64,000 nt of DNA from Maylandia zebra (Eukaryota > Chordata > Actinopteri > Cichliformes > Cichlidae): contig NC_135187.1 of assembly GCF_041146795.1 (NCBI RefSeq), forward strand, positions 6,807,556 through 6,871,555. Direction: 5' to 3'. The position numbers and the translations under genes are program-made. Each line of letters begins with the position of its first letter. The first letter of the stretch is position 1. The notes under the pieces were generated by a model. It made no database searches, was not told the DNA's origin, and saw only the letters and a program-made list of their open reading frames with translations. Positions 26,379-39,483 of this stretch are shown here, piece after piece.

Positions 26379-27190
26379 ATAGAATTGAATAGCCCTTTAT
26401 TTTCATTGCACATGTATGCACATAATGGGTGCTCCATGCCAACTGTGGCAGAATAAAACATAAATAGTAAGACAGCAGGAATAAATAAGAAAAAGGAAAA
26501 ATATATTCATTCAAGATGAATATATACAAAACAGGAGGGAGGCACACATTTGAGAACAGGTTGCAAAGTGCTTCAATGTATAAAAGACTTGGTCTGAAAG
26601 AGTCTGTGTGTGAGTGGCCTGAGCGATGAAGGTTACTAAGACCATGGCTCAGATTGGTGAGGTGGGGGGTAGTGTTTGTTAACAGTGCGAATGGCCCAGG
26701 GGAAGAAGGTGTTTGTGAGTCTGGAGGTGTGGGACCTGACTGACCTGAGGCACTCACCAGAGGGCAGCGGGTCAAACAGGCAGCCAGGGTGCAAGGGATC
26801 ACCTGTGACCGCCCTGGTTTTCCTGAGACAGGAGGATTTGGTGATGGCTTCCAGGGGTGGTAGAGGGCAGCCAGTGATTTATTTTTTTATAAAGGTGGTG
26901 TTAATTACCCTCTGTGCAACCTTTCAGTTCTCGGTTGTGGTCCCTGCGTAGCAAACACCCAGGCAGTAGGAGAGCACACTCTCCACTGAGGACCGATAGA
27001 AAGCCAGCAGCAGCTTCTGGTCCAGGTTCTTCCTCCTCAGGACTTCTTTATGGTGTTGTGGATCCAGGTGAGATCCATGGAAATGTAGGTGCCCAGAAAC
27101 CTGAAGGTGGAGACAGATTCCACCTGTTCTCCATTTAAAATGAAAGGGGAGTGGCCCACTCTGTGCCTCCTCAAGTCCATGACGAGTTCT
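26379..27190 (-). mobile_element. L2/CR1-type LINE 3' half, frameshifted
   Basis: On the minus strand, read across several frames: LKELVMDLRRHRVGHSPF, then VESVSTFRFLGTYISMDLTW, then LAFYRSSVESVLSYCLGV, then CLFDPLPSGECLRSVRSHTS. This is the collinear C-terminal part of a LINE reverse-transcriptase ORF. The minus-strand 3' end at about 26379 reads into CTATTCAATTCTATTCTA, like the tail at 5690. Frame changes and stops show it is dead. It looks like a sister subfamily of the 5688-6630 copy. Confidence 0.8.
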
Positions 27191-29859
27191 TTAGTTAAAT
27201 CAACAATTTAGCAGAAGCTGAGAGTAGTCAAATCATGAAAATCATCTGATACGGTTAAAACAAACACCAACAGGACAAATTCTCTACTTCTGTTACCCCC
27301 GTCATACCTGACAATGACGTTGGTTGGATGGATTGGTGTACAGTCAACAATGTGTGTTGTATATATGTGCGTGTGAGGTAACCATGCCTTGTGCTCCAGG
27401 GATGGGTCTTTCTGCTGCTTCCCCACCTTTCAGCTCCATGCACCTGGGATGATTAACTCACCTGTGAGTAATTTTGTGATCAGCTGTCTGATTGTTAGAC
27501 TGGAAACAGTTGGTGGAATTGTTGCTTCTGAAATCTGCATGTTTGACTCTGTGACCTCGACTTACTTTCAGTTTGTCTCTGCGCAGGAAACCTGGAGCTC
27601 GTGAGAAAGTATTCCTGTGGAGAGATGAAAATATGGATCTGTCTGAGTTAATAACAACATATTTCATGTACCTATATGTTGTTAATTAAAAAAAAGACTT
27701 GTAAGAATCCTAGTTTCTAAGTTACAAGAGTAATAGTAAAATAGTATTTCTATTCTTGTATGAAACACAGCTCTAGATACCACAATTATGACCTTCATAT
27801 CAATCTACTGACCAAATGTGACACATTTGAAATCTTTACACAATACGTTATGTGTTAACCATACACAACACACTTGTAAAAATCATAGTTTGGAGGTAGA
27901 AGCATTTTTTTCCGTTTTAAACCAATAAATTATTTACCTGACCTTGGAGACTTTGGTAGATGTAAACCAAGTTTCAATGGACCGTCAACATGACCCCACT
28001 CTACACTCCTACACAGTTTTATTGGAATTCATTTAAAACACGCAAACACTACCAAAGACCTACCACAACCTTCTTGGAAGAAGTAAAAAAAAAAACATTA
28101 AATGAAATTCAAAGCATTGCACTGAAATAACTTTCACTGGACATCTGAAGTGGTGTGTCAAGTTCAGAGCTGTTAAACTCTTGTTTACAGAGTTTGAAAA
28201 TAACTTTTTAAAAGATTCTTGTTTGTTTAAAACTCTGCTCTGTTTACTTTAGCCTGCCTTCTTAGATGCTTCTCCTGTGGAGCAGTTGATTGTCTGATGA
28301 TCTGCTTTTTATCATTTTTTTGTTTCTGTGTTTTGAAGCCTCGGGTGGAAATGCTCAGTTGGCTCCTTGCTCTTGCCTTGGATGGAGTTCCCCCATTTGA
28401 GCAGTCCTTCCCACTCCCACCTTTTATCTGGAAATAATATGTGTGGACTGTGTCAGGCTGGAGGTTCCAACTGTTCTTTCCCATATTGTTGTTGCAGCTA
28501 TGTTAACAGTTCTGAACCTCCTCACACACCTTACCTGGAAACCTGTTCACTTGTTGCCTCCAGAAACTCCCAGAACTACTCACCAGCCCCATGTAGTCTG
28601 TCAAAGAAAGTACTTAGCCGCTCACCTGCCTGCCCGCTCTTCAAGCGCTTTCTTCCGCCACCTGTCTGATACTCGCCAGCTACCTTCACACTCCCTCTGA
28701 GCCTCCCCTCACTTCCAATGCAACCAAGACCTCTGGTTCACTCTCATTATTCTCATCATCCTCTTGGGTTCCAGGTAATCGCTTGTCTTCTGTCTAACAG
28801 AGCTTCCGTGTACCAGTCCAAAGTGTCTCTGAATTTGTCCACCAACTGTCTGAACCCATTAACAATTCATTCTTTCACCGCAAACAGTACAAACCTTTCT
28901 GCCGTTGTCCGAGTCTGCTCTTTGGGCCCGCTTTTTGCCATAATACAACATTGTTGCTGTGTGGACTGCCTCTATAGTGATGAGCATGTAAAGTCATTAT
29001 GTTGCGTGAACCTGGTCTTTATTTCCTCTTTGTGCGCAGCAATGCACAACATTCAGAAAGCACTATGGCGGGGGAAACAAGCGTGTCAGTACACCCTACT
29101 GGTCCCCTTGTGTTTTCAGTTAACTACCAGTGCAGCACATGCGGTTATGCGAGTGAACAAATACTAGTCTGCTGTTGAACTGATGCTTCAAAGCCCCGGC
29201 CAATTTTTAGTTGTGTTATGTTATGTTCAAGGAGTATCCTGGCAAATTGCAAACCCCGTTAACTCTATCACACATTCTGTGTAAAGATAATTATGGAAAG
29301 AGGATTAGAGGGTTTGTTACTCAGAAGACCATTTACAGAGTTGCAGGTGTTCATTGCAAAATGTAGCTCTGAGGAACATTTGTGTTTGCATGCAAATAAT
29401 TGTAACGACTTCTGTATTTTTTACCTTTTCCCATGAGCACCTTTATGGCTCCAAATATAGCAAAGTGGTGTGTGACCATGTGACGGTACTCAGAATATAT
29501 TAAATTTGCTTTCTGAGCATTTGGCTTAAACCACTGAACATATTTCTAAGTGTGCTTACTTTCTTTCCATCTCTTTTATATCCCTCTTTTAACCTTTCTT
29601 TATTTACTCCCTTGATCCCTTCTCCAATTCCACCTAAACTCCAAGGCTCCCCTCATTGCTCCTTTCTCTGTCAAAGTTAATTGTTTTCTGTGTGTTTTTT
29701 TTCTTTTTTCTTTGGTTTTCCCTTCATGTTGTTTGATTGAATTGAGAGGACTTCTCATCGTCACTGCTGCAGGGCTAAACAGAGAAAGGGGTGCCAGGGA
29801 TAAAGATGGCAAGCCAGAGGGTGACTCAGTCTTCCTTATTCCAAGACACTCACTCATTC
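27191..29859. other. Intergenic, no gene seen; pyrimidine-rich part
   Basis: Region 28350-28940 is pyrimidine-rich with overlapping ORFs of 85-149 codons in two frames. Its composition (CCT/CTC words, ACCGC near 28880) resembles worn LTR sequence of fish elements, but I cannot place it. No exon is supported. Confidence 0.4.
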
Positions 29860-32289
<2,430 letters not shown>

Positions 32290-32745
32290 CGTTTACTGTC
32301 AGTTCAAAGCGAGGATCCAAATGCAAGACAACACAGAGGCAAGGAGGGAGGTTGCAAAAAAACAGGTTCTTTAATGAACTTGCTAGTGGGTGTAAACAAC
32401 AAAGGGCGCTGCTGAGGAAGAGCGGGCTGAGTCCAAAATATAGTCCAAAGACTAAGTGCAGCCAGAAAGCAGGAACACAACAGAGGAAACTAAAGCTCAA
32501 GGAAAAACTCAGGGGAAGAGGAGGAAGCAACTGGAGAGTAAACAAAGACAAGACGAGACACATGTGAGAAGAGTTAAAAAAAATAGCAGAGATGGAGAGA
32601 CAAAGAAAGCAAAACAACAAGGAAACAAGGAAGATCAGTTGTCAAAACAAAGGAGGAAGTCACTACCACTGGGACATGAGAATCACTCAGACATAGACTC
32701 GTAGACAGAGAGACGAGCAGACAGGGAAACATAGGGGCAGAGCTC
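32290..32745 (-). mobile_element. Truncated LTR-like element copy
   Basis: It starts near ACTGTCAGTT and GAGGATCCAAATGCAAGAC, like the left end of the 10395-11151 element (GAGGACCCAAATGCAGAC). It continues as A/G-rich sequence with runs of AAACA and GGAA. The hairpin-bearing far end is not found, so it is truncated or strongly diverged. Confidence 0.45.
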
Positions 32746-32859
32746 TTACTTACACATGATCTAACAGGTTAACGACTTTACCTTCATTGTCTGCAATAAC
32801 ATTAAAATCAGGTGAGAAACCAATATCACTGACCTTTTGTCCCTCTTTGGGGGGACACT

Positions 32860-33020
32860 CCCACTGGGTATAAATCTGGGACTCGCCGCCATTTGACCTT
32901 AGAACTGAAGAAGCTTCTCGGATGAGAGGTGAAACGTCTTCAAGCAACTTAAAGTAGTCCAGACGCTTTTCTTTGCAAGCTCCTTTGACTACGATGACCT
33001 GGATGACTGAGAACCTTCAC
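32860..33020 (+). mobile_element. Retroelement 3' tail with stem-loop (copy 2)
   Basis: ACTGAAGAAGCTTCTCGGAT, then GAGAGGTGAAACGTCTTCAA, then GTAGTCCAGACGCTTTTC, then GACGA/CGATGACCTGGATGAC-like words. The hairpin arms are CTTCT (32914-32918) and AGAGG (32925-32929) with loop CGGATG, followed by GAAACGTC. I recall this tail as abundant in fish genomes. The parent family is unassigned. Confidence 0.6.
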
Positions 33021-34097
33021 AGACACAATATCACTGACATGTTTTTGATTCTTCTCAATGAAGCATATCATACGAAATGACCAGCAGTAAAACTTATCAG
33101 AGGTCTGCAGAGCAGCGAGCTAATCTTACAGAGCAGCTGAGGGGGGATAACATTAATGTTTTTATCCTGCCGTGCCATCCTAAGGCCCATTTCTCATTTA
33201 TCACTTTGTACATCCTCGATTCTTATCCTCGCCTCTTTGCCTTGCCTCTTAGTTCCTACCGTTAGAGATGCACAACAAGTTATCATTTTATTCAAGGAGG
33301 ACAATCTCGAAATTCCAGAGAGCTGCCACTTTAAAGTGGTGTCAGTTAAATATGACATTTGGCACAGCTGGATCATAAAGAGTTATTACTGCTGTATTTT
33401 ATGATCTCAGAGGTAACAAGGTTCTCTTTTTTAATCACACACACACAAAAGGGTGAAGAGTAGAAGGTTTGATCACCTTAAACACCTGAAACAACATGTG
33501 AATACTAAGAGTGCTTCTCCCACAGTGATTTGTATATTCCCCTTTAACTGAAGCTAAAAAACTCCTCAATCCTTCTCTCTCTTCTCTCCTCCTGCTTTTG
33601 TCCTCCAGATGAATTTTAGACACTGGTAAATCCTTCAGTGTGACGTACTGAGATTGATTTCAGCGTCACAGAAAGAGAAAGAGATGAGGAAGCTTAGATT
33701 AGAGACACGAGGCAAGCCTTTCATCCTGGGTAGATGCTGACTGAGGGATAGATTTGGGGGGTGTAGTTCAGACTGACTGGATTGTTCCCTTTCTGGCCTG
33801 CATCCTGCAAACCTCTGGGAAAACTGTTCTTTGATCCTGGTAAAACTTTATTCAACTTTTTACTGTTGAAACACTGTTTTGTTCTATGTGTGGCGCACGT
33901 TAATTTTAACCTGAAGTTTGAATAACTTGGACAACTGTTTTTTTAAATAATAATAAATGATTTAATTGCAGGACAAAGGTGGTGCATCATGCATGAAATT
34001 TTAATTTGTATTAGGAACAAGCCCATTTGAGATTTTCTAATGCTTTTAATTTTTTTGTTTTAATCTGACAGCTGTGATAAACATGCACTATGGCTAG

Positions 34098-34187
<90 letters not shown>

Positions 34188-34678
34188 GTATGTAAGCAAT
34201 TCCATCACTAGTCATGTTTCCTGTATTTTCTATTGTTGTTTCCCACTGCTCTGGTTTTTAAATTTGAGCACTGTGAGATGAGCAGAATATTAAACAAATA
34301 TTTTTTATGGTTGACTGATGAGCAGGCTTAAAAAACATGAAAGCCAAATGAAATCTTTTCCCACACGCCTTCAAAACCAGAATATCGGGGAGGTTTTAAG
34401 CTCCCTTGTGAACTCTCTCGCAAGGAAGATGTTTCTTTCCTGCCACAACACAGAGTAGGTAACAACTCAGCCTTCACACGTTATCGTAGCTTTAATTGTG
34501 TCGCTGTATTTAAACAGCTGCTGAATCAACATCTGTTTGCCATCAGATTGTATGCTTGGGGAGATGCAACTGCAGTGGAGTCACAAAGTGCAACTTGGAA
34601 AACAGTCTAGAAAGTAAAATGAAGGAAAAGTAAGTGACCGAGCGAGTGTGTGGGTGGGTGGGTTATAGGTTTTTTTTT
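33021..34678. other. Intergenic, no gene seen; contains a CA microsatellite
   Basis: Apart from the CA repeat at 34102-34182 nothing is recognised. The short ORFs have no exon signals. Confidence 0.5.
34102..34182. repeat. (CA)n microsatellite, 81 bp
   Basis: Perfect ACACAC run followed by CATATATGTATG. It explains the Thr-His and Cys-Val ORFs over it. Confidence 0.97.
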
Positions 34679-34693
34679 AAAATGACTTCCAGT
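34679..34693. repeat. Target-site duplication, left copy
   Basis: AAAATGACTTCCAGT, identical to 36002-36016. It marks the 5' border of the poly(A) insertion. Confidence 0.85.
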
Positions 34694-35968
34694 CACTTCC
34701 CCACCGCAGGGAAAAGGGTAACACCACCTGGGTCTGGGTGCAATTCCCCCCTCCAGGGGCAAGGGTACCTAGACCCGGTTTGTAGAGTACGCTTGGGGAG
34801 TGTGATTGTGTGTACAGCGTCTCTTTATGTCTGTCTCCACGTTGGTTGAGTGTGGAGTGAGTGCATATGAGAGCATGAGGGTGGGAATGGATGTTTGTGT
34901 CTGTGTGTGCCTGTATGTCTGTGTCTATATGTCAGGTTGGGTATCAGACGCCACCTCTCTGGGGACACCTCAGGCCCTCCAAGGTTTGGAGGCCTATCTC
35001 CACCCACCACCACTTCCCCTGCCGGTGGCGGACTCCCTCAGGTGTCGGTGTGTTGGTGGTTCTTTGTGTCTGGGGGTGGGCGTCCGGGTACACACCGGCT
35101 CACTCCTTGGCAGCCGCTTGTCGGGGCCTGGGGCCTGGGGCTCGCTCGGGCCCCTTTGGAGGTGGGGTGCCCCCGGCCTCTCGGCCTAGGGCTCGGTCAC
35201 TCAGGCGCAGCTGGGGGCCGGCGGAGCTCACGGGCGCGTCACTGCAACTCCCCCTGACTTCTGCTCCGCGGCTGCTGGGCGAGCCCTCATCTGGGACTCT
35301 CCTCAGCTCTTACTGGAACAGTGGCGCGGCTGCCCCTCTGTTGGTCTTCCATGGTCTCTTGTGTTCTGGGGGCCTCTGGATGTCTGGAGTTTTGATCTCC
35401 TCCATACCCGCTTCACACCCTGGAGGACGGGGCTGTGGCCCCCCCACACTCCCTAGCAGATCATTACATGGAGAAACCTTTGGAATGCAAGCATGCTGAT
35501 CCACACAGGTATGCACACATGGGTATTCACAGACGCGGACTAAAGCTTTCTTGGCTGCTGCCTCAAAGCACACTGTGCGCTGTCTATCTTGCGTGCTGCA
35601 CAATATCGTTTATTACTTAGTAAATACTGATATCTATGACTAGCTAGTTTATTGTGATGGTGCTTTGTTTTCTCTATTATTATGTTGCTCTTTGTTGTTT
35701 GCTGTCTCCTCTGTTTGTTTTTGTTTGTTTGTTTGTTTGTTTTTTTCTCCATACAGGTGACCCAGGAGTTGTTTTTTTTTCTCTCTCTCCCCCCCCCCCC
35801 TTCTCACCGTCTCTTCTCCCCTTTGGTTTTCTTTCTTTCTCTCCCCCTCTCTCTCTCATTCATTCCCCCTGTCCTATTTATTAAAAAAAAAAAAAAAAAA
35901 TGACAAAGGATGAACTGAAGCTCTGCCATCACGTAATGTCGCATACTGCTGTTTCTGATGTCATTTAG

Positions 35969-36001
<33 letters not shown>
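34694..36001 (+). mobile_element. Retrotransposed insertion: poly(A) tail and 15-bp TSD
   Basis: The segment is bounded by the same 15 bases, AAAATGACTTCCAGT, at 34679-34693 and 36002-36016, and ends in a 37-nt A run (35969-36005, overlapping the right repeat). This is the signature of target-primed reverse transcription by LINE machinery. The body is GC- and CpG-rich (34950-35460), unlike its flanks, then has a (GTTT)n tract (about 35715-35745), a pyrimidine tract, an A18 run (35883-35900), 68 further bases and the final poly(A). A 202-codon frame at 34891-35499 starts without an ATG of note and looks compositional. No reverse-transcriptase motif is seen, so it is non-autonomous, the 5' UTR of a LINE, or a retrocopied transcript. 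The intact TSD and long tail indicate a young insertion. Confidence 0.85.
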
Positions 36002-36007
<6 letters not shown>

Positions 36008-36016
36008 ACTTCCAGT
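36002..36016. repeat. Target-site duplication, right copy
   Basis: AAAATGACTTCCAGT, directly after the 37-nt A run. The first four A bases overlap the tail, so at least 11 informative bases match. Confidence 0.85.
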
Positions 36017-37130
36017 AGGTGCCAGTAATCCACTGTCAGCTGCTGAAAGTGTTCCAGGTCACATATGAGATACCAAGTCGCAAAGTAAATAATGCATTGG
36101 GCATAACACTGCCACACCCTTTAAAAGGTTGGCCTGAGGCATTACTGAAAAACATAATATTAAAAAAGCTTTAGTATTCCCGAGTCTAGCCTGAGACTCA
36201 CTTAAACCAGTAGGGCCTTAAGGTTTTCAAACTCAAGATGCCAGATCTTTGAAGGATTTTTCTGTTAGTGCTAGCGTTAGCGCTGTGATGGTGACAACCT
36301 TTTTTCTTAGTTTGCAAAAACGTCTATAGTCACCTCTCAGAGTGAGGAGCCACTGCAGTTTAAGCTGAGAAGAAAGAGCAGGGAGCGGTTTAAATTCATG
36401 GTAGGTCGTGCCTTACCTCCAAAGGACAACCCGGAGCTTAGAGAGTGACTGAAGCTGCAGCCTAAAGAAGAGACAACAGGGTTGAAACTGGGGGCCCTCT
36501 GTGCTCATGCCAAAACACATTGTGCAAATATGTGTGACTTTAATCAAAACCAAAGGCTGGGCTGTGAGACGGCAGATGTTGGTCTGGTAATATTGGTTGT
36601 GTTGGTTTGGCATAGAGCTGTTTAACTGGGTGTTCTTTAAAGCAAAACAGGAAAAGGGGATGGAATTTGCAGAAGTGCAGAAATAAGAGGTTACAGAAAC
36701 AATTACGAGAGGGCAGAAATGGATGATTCATAACCTTTTTCATTGGTGATCGCATATTGAGTCCAGAAAACAAGACTTTAACTGAGAAATTATGTGTTCA
36801 CCGCAGTTTAATCATCGGTTCGTCACAGAGGACAGTAACCTTTTCTGGGAATGGAAAAATCACGCGTTGCTTTTCAGCTCAATTGAACTGTGTGTTGTGT
36901 CAGTGAGGTTTTGCTATTTTTACAGCAGCTTGTTATACGTTACCAAATTATTTCAACTCTGATAACACTGTCCGATTTTTATTCTAATTACTTCATCCAG
37001 TTCTACACCAGTGAACTACAACACAGAAACCACTGAAAGGTGAAGTGAGCAACAGAGATGTAACAATAGCAACTGTCAAGGATGGGATGTATGAGACAGC
37101 GAGTGAACAACAAGTTCTTGAAGTTGGACA
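36017..37130. other. Intergenic, no gene seen
   Basis: Unique-looking DNA between the retrotransposed insertion and the tRNA array. No exon or named repeat is recognised. Confidence 0.5.
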
Positions 37131-37189
37131 GTGAGAGATGGCACTGTGGGAGGAAGAAGGCGGTACAGTGCTGTCCACGGTGTTTTGCT

Positions 37190-37350
37190 GGGAAACCGTA
37201 GACTCTGGCACTTATGTGAATGTTATTTTGGCGCATATCACCAACCTAAACACTGCTGCAGACAGTTTACATCCCGTCATGGCAGCAGTATGTTCTTTTT
37301 TCAACAGACTAATGCTCCCTGCCACAATCCAGAGTTAAGACAATTTCAGG
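37190..37350 (+). pseudogene. Tc1/mariner-like transposase remnant
   Basis: Across two frames the plus strand reads TYVNVILAHITNLNTAADSL and then FFQQTNAPCHN. The second part matches the QQDN-P-H box of Tc1-like transposases, which carries the second catalytic aspartate. Here that Asp is replaced by Thr, and a frameshift separates the two parts. A similar nucleotide stretch recurs at about 38266-38370. It is dead and contributes nothing to the tRNA genes, but it marks the repeat unit. Confidence 0.6.
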
Positions 37351-37640
37351 GTGTTGGCGCCAAAGCATCAGTACACTAGAAAAACAATGAAGGCACACAA
37401 TGCAACCAATAAGACCTAAAGAACCTACACAAAACACTTTCAGATGACTCGTGGAGTTGACTCTTTGACAGGTCAGGGTTGTTTGACATCAACTCCAAGT
37501 CTGTGTAATGCTTTTTATGCACGTAAAGCGGGTTCCAGTGATTCATCTGGGACACTTTTAGAGTTCAGTATCTCACTAAAAGACATATCATCTCCTGCAG
37601 AACCCAGAATGAAGTCACATGAAATAAGCAAACCACTTTC

Positions 37641-37711
37641 TGCACTGCCTGGGAATTGAACCCAGGTCACAAGAATGGGAATCTTGTATGATGCCACTAC
37701 ACCAGCAGTGC
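37641..37711 (-). tRNA. tRNA-Gly (CCC), copy A, apparently intact
   Basis: Read on the minus strand, 71 nt including discriminator A. The acceptor stem GCACTGC pairs fully with GCAGTGC. The D arm region is TGGTGTAGTGGCATCA (A box TGGTGTAGTGG). The anticodon stem CAAGA/TCTTG encloses loop TTCCCAT, giving anticodon CCC (decodes GGG). The T arm is CTGGG, TTCAATT, CCCAG, with a B box GGTTCAATTCC close to consensus. Compared with the canonical animal tRNA-Gly(CCC) I recall, the differences are mostly transitions, and the acceptor changes are paired and preserve base pairing. No run of four T lies directly downstream; the nearest is roughly 60 bases on, which is unusual for Pol III termination and lowers confidence that it is transcribed. 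Confidence 0.85.
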
Positions 37712-38147
37712 TGCATGACTGGCTGTTGTGATGAATCATTAACCATTTAGCATACGTGACATTTTATTTTTCCAGGTCCACAGCAGGTGCATATAATTTC
37801 GTGAAAGTGGTAACCACTACTAAAAGGGAGCTCAAACACCACTAAAGTCAACATATATAGTAAAGTCTTGGATGGCATGTGCTTGAACTATCTAAATAAG
37901 GGGTGCTATAGGAGACGTCATCAAATCCAGAACCAAAGAAATCTAAAAGAGACTTGTACTTAGACACTGAACAGTGACTTTCTGAGGACGTTGGGCATTT
38001 GGCATGCATCAGATATGGTCTATGGATCAGTGGCTCACTCCCATGAATCACTTTTTTATTATACACATACAGAGCAGCTGATCTGTTTGAAGGATAGTGG
38101 TGGACTCTTAAACACCACATGAGGAAATCAGGAACTAAAGGCATCAC

Positions 38148-38220
38148 TTACTGCCTGCCTTGGAATTGAGCACAGGTCATTCGAATGGGACTTTTGTGTC
38201 TATATTGGACCATAGACCAG
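38148..38220 (-). pseudogene. tRNA-Gly-like copy B, degenerate
   Basis: The plus strand reads CTGCCTGCCTTGGAATTGAG and CACAGGTCATTCGAATGGGA, aligning with the 3' half of copy A. After the anticodon loop the D arm and 5' acceptor are scrambled. It is not a functional tRNA. Confidence 0.65.
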
Positions 38221-38265
38221 GTAACAAGATAGTCTGGTAAAGACAGTATGTTGCAGTATTATGCA

Positions 38266-38370
38266 GCATAAAGCTCTCTGCAATTTTTTGCTTGGAAACC
38301 TTGGCTCCAAACATTCATGTGAATGTTACTTTGACATGTGGCACCCAGCTAAATGCTTCTGCAGCGCACC
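38266..38370 (+). repeat. Second Tc1-like scrap within the array
   Basis: TTGCTTGGAAACCTTGGCTC and ATGTGAATGTTACTTTGACA correspond to TTGCTGGGAAACCGTAGACT and ATGTGAATGTTATTTTGGCG at about 37184-37230. The offset of about 1.1 kb matches the offset between tRNA copies A and C, so the scrap was duplicated with the array. Confidence 0.55.
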
Positions 38371-38723
38371 CCAAGCAAATGCATTTCTAGCCTTCTTTTA
38401 GAAAGGGACTACACCTTTTAGAGGAGACCAACATTTCCCAGGTGATTGTAGCCTCCAAATTCTCTGTTCTCAGTCTGGCCAAGTGATTGTAGTATGTGCT
38501 GGAAAAAAAAGTCTGACTGATGGAGGCCATTTTGCAACCTAAAGGTCTTAAGACATCTGCTGCCAAGGCCGTGTTGCCTTGTACCACCTTTGTGAGGATG
38601 TGAGGCATAAAGTCTAGAGAATAGTGTCTCAGCCACATTAATAACCTTTGACTTTACAGATGCATAGCAGCTGTGTATGCTGAACTCTTAAATGCATTTG
38701 AAGAAGCGTAAAATGTAACTTAA

Positions 38724-38794
38724 AGCACTGCCAGGGAATTAAACCCAGGTCACAGGAATGGGAGTCTTGTATGATATCATTACACTAGCAATGC
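38724..38794 (-). pseudogene. tRNA-Gly (CCC) copy C, nearly full length, damaged
   Basis: On the minus strand it has acceptor GCATTGC/GCAGTGC (one G-T pair), anticodon loop CTCCCAT (CCC), an anticodon stem CAAGA/TCCTG with one A-C mismatch, and a T stem CTGGG/CCCTG with one mismatch. The discriminator is T rather than A. The B box reads GGTTTAATTCC. Stem mismatches in two arms argue for a pseudogene, though transcription is possible. Confidence 0.7.
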
Positions 38795-38852
38795 AGACTG
38801 ACGCACAAGTATATGCAGTAGTAGTAGACAAAGGTCTAAAGATTTCTGAAGT

Positions 38853-38910
38853 TTTGGGAATAAAACCCAGGTCACAATAATGGGATTTTTGGATGCATTC
38901 ACTAACAGTC
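38853..38910 (-). pseudogene. tRNA-Gly-like copy D, fragment
   Basis: The plus strand GGGAATAAAACCCAGGTCAC and AATGGGATTTTTGGATGCA keeps the T arm and anticodon region only. It lies just 128 bp from copy C, a spacing not seen elsewhere in the array, so a deletion or a small local duplication happened here. Confidence 0.6.
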
Positions 38911-38935
38911 TTAAGCTTGAAAGAAGGAAATTGGA

Positions 38936-38985
38936 CTTCTTTGAGTTTTTTAAGACGTTTCACCTCTTATCCAAGATACTCCTTT
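38936..38985 (-). mobile_element. Retroelement tail with stem-loop (copy 4), in array
   Basis: The minus strand has ATCTTGGATAAGAGGT followed by GAAACGTCTTAAAAAACTC. The hairpin is weaker (TCTT/AAGA), but the loop and the GAAACGTC box are kept, as in 32914-32938. Confidence 0.5.
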
Positions 38986-39034
38986 AGTTTTTTGTTTTTT
39001 TTAAACTATAAGAACTCCCATAATCCCAGAAGGT

Positions 39035-39135
39035 TGATTCTGATCATCTGGATGTTGCATTTTCAGGGACAAACGTTTCAACACTCATCCAAGTGTCTCA
39101 TTCAGTCTCAGCTGCCTGCATGTATCCCAGGTTAT
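39035..39135 (-). mobile_element. Retroelement tail with stem-loop (copy 3), in array
   Basis: The minus strand reads GCAGGCAGCTGAGACTGAAT, then the hairpin ACACT, TGGATG, AGTGT (plus coordinates 39081-39096), then TTGAAACGTTTGTCC and CATCCAGATGATCAG. It is collinear with 14790-14940. It inserted between tRNA copies D and E. Confidence 0.6.
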
Positions 39136-39483
39136 AAATAGTATGCTTGCATAATGAGTTAAAATGGCAACACTGACTAATAATGGGTCGTGAGGTCAAT
39201 TTCATGATCATTAATATGCAAACTGTCATGACCATTGATCAATGGCCATGAGTACCATTCACAGAGAGTTGCAGAATGGCTACCGTCAAAGAGGTGTAAG
39301 ATGGTCTCTTTAAAGTTGAAGACTGATCAATGGTGAACTTTCTTTAACTTTAGAGACAGCTAATTTAGCAACCCAAATGTCCTGTTGCTATGTGATGCAT
39401 TTGGCATGGCCCACTGAGCAGTCTTAGAACTCATAGTTTACTTTATGATGTAAGTCTGAAGTAGAGGACACATAAGATTTATG

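Noticed and set aside
28367-29167. Cluster of 85-149 codon ORFs in two frames
   Set aside because: Pyrimidine-rich composition keeps several frames open at once. It is more like worn LTR sequence than a gene.
32914-32938. Hammerhead ribozyme in the retroelement tail
   Set aside because: GATGAG and GAAACGTC are present, but the essential CUGAUGA core and three-way stem arrangement are not, so catalysis is not supported.
34891-35499. 202-codon open frame, the longest in the window
   Set aside because: It lies within the GC-rich body of a retrotransposed insertion, begins at a weak start, is Gly/Pro/Arg/Ser-rich from base composition, and overlaps two other long frames. No domain is seen.
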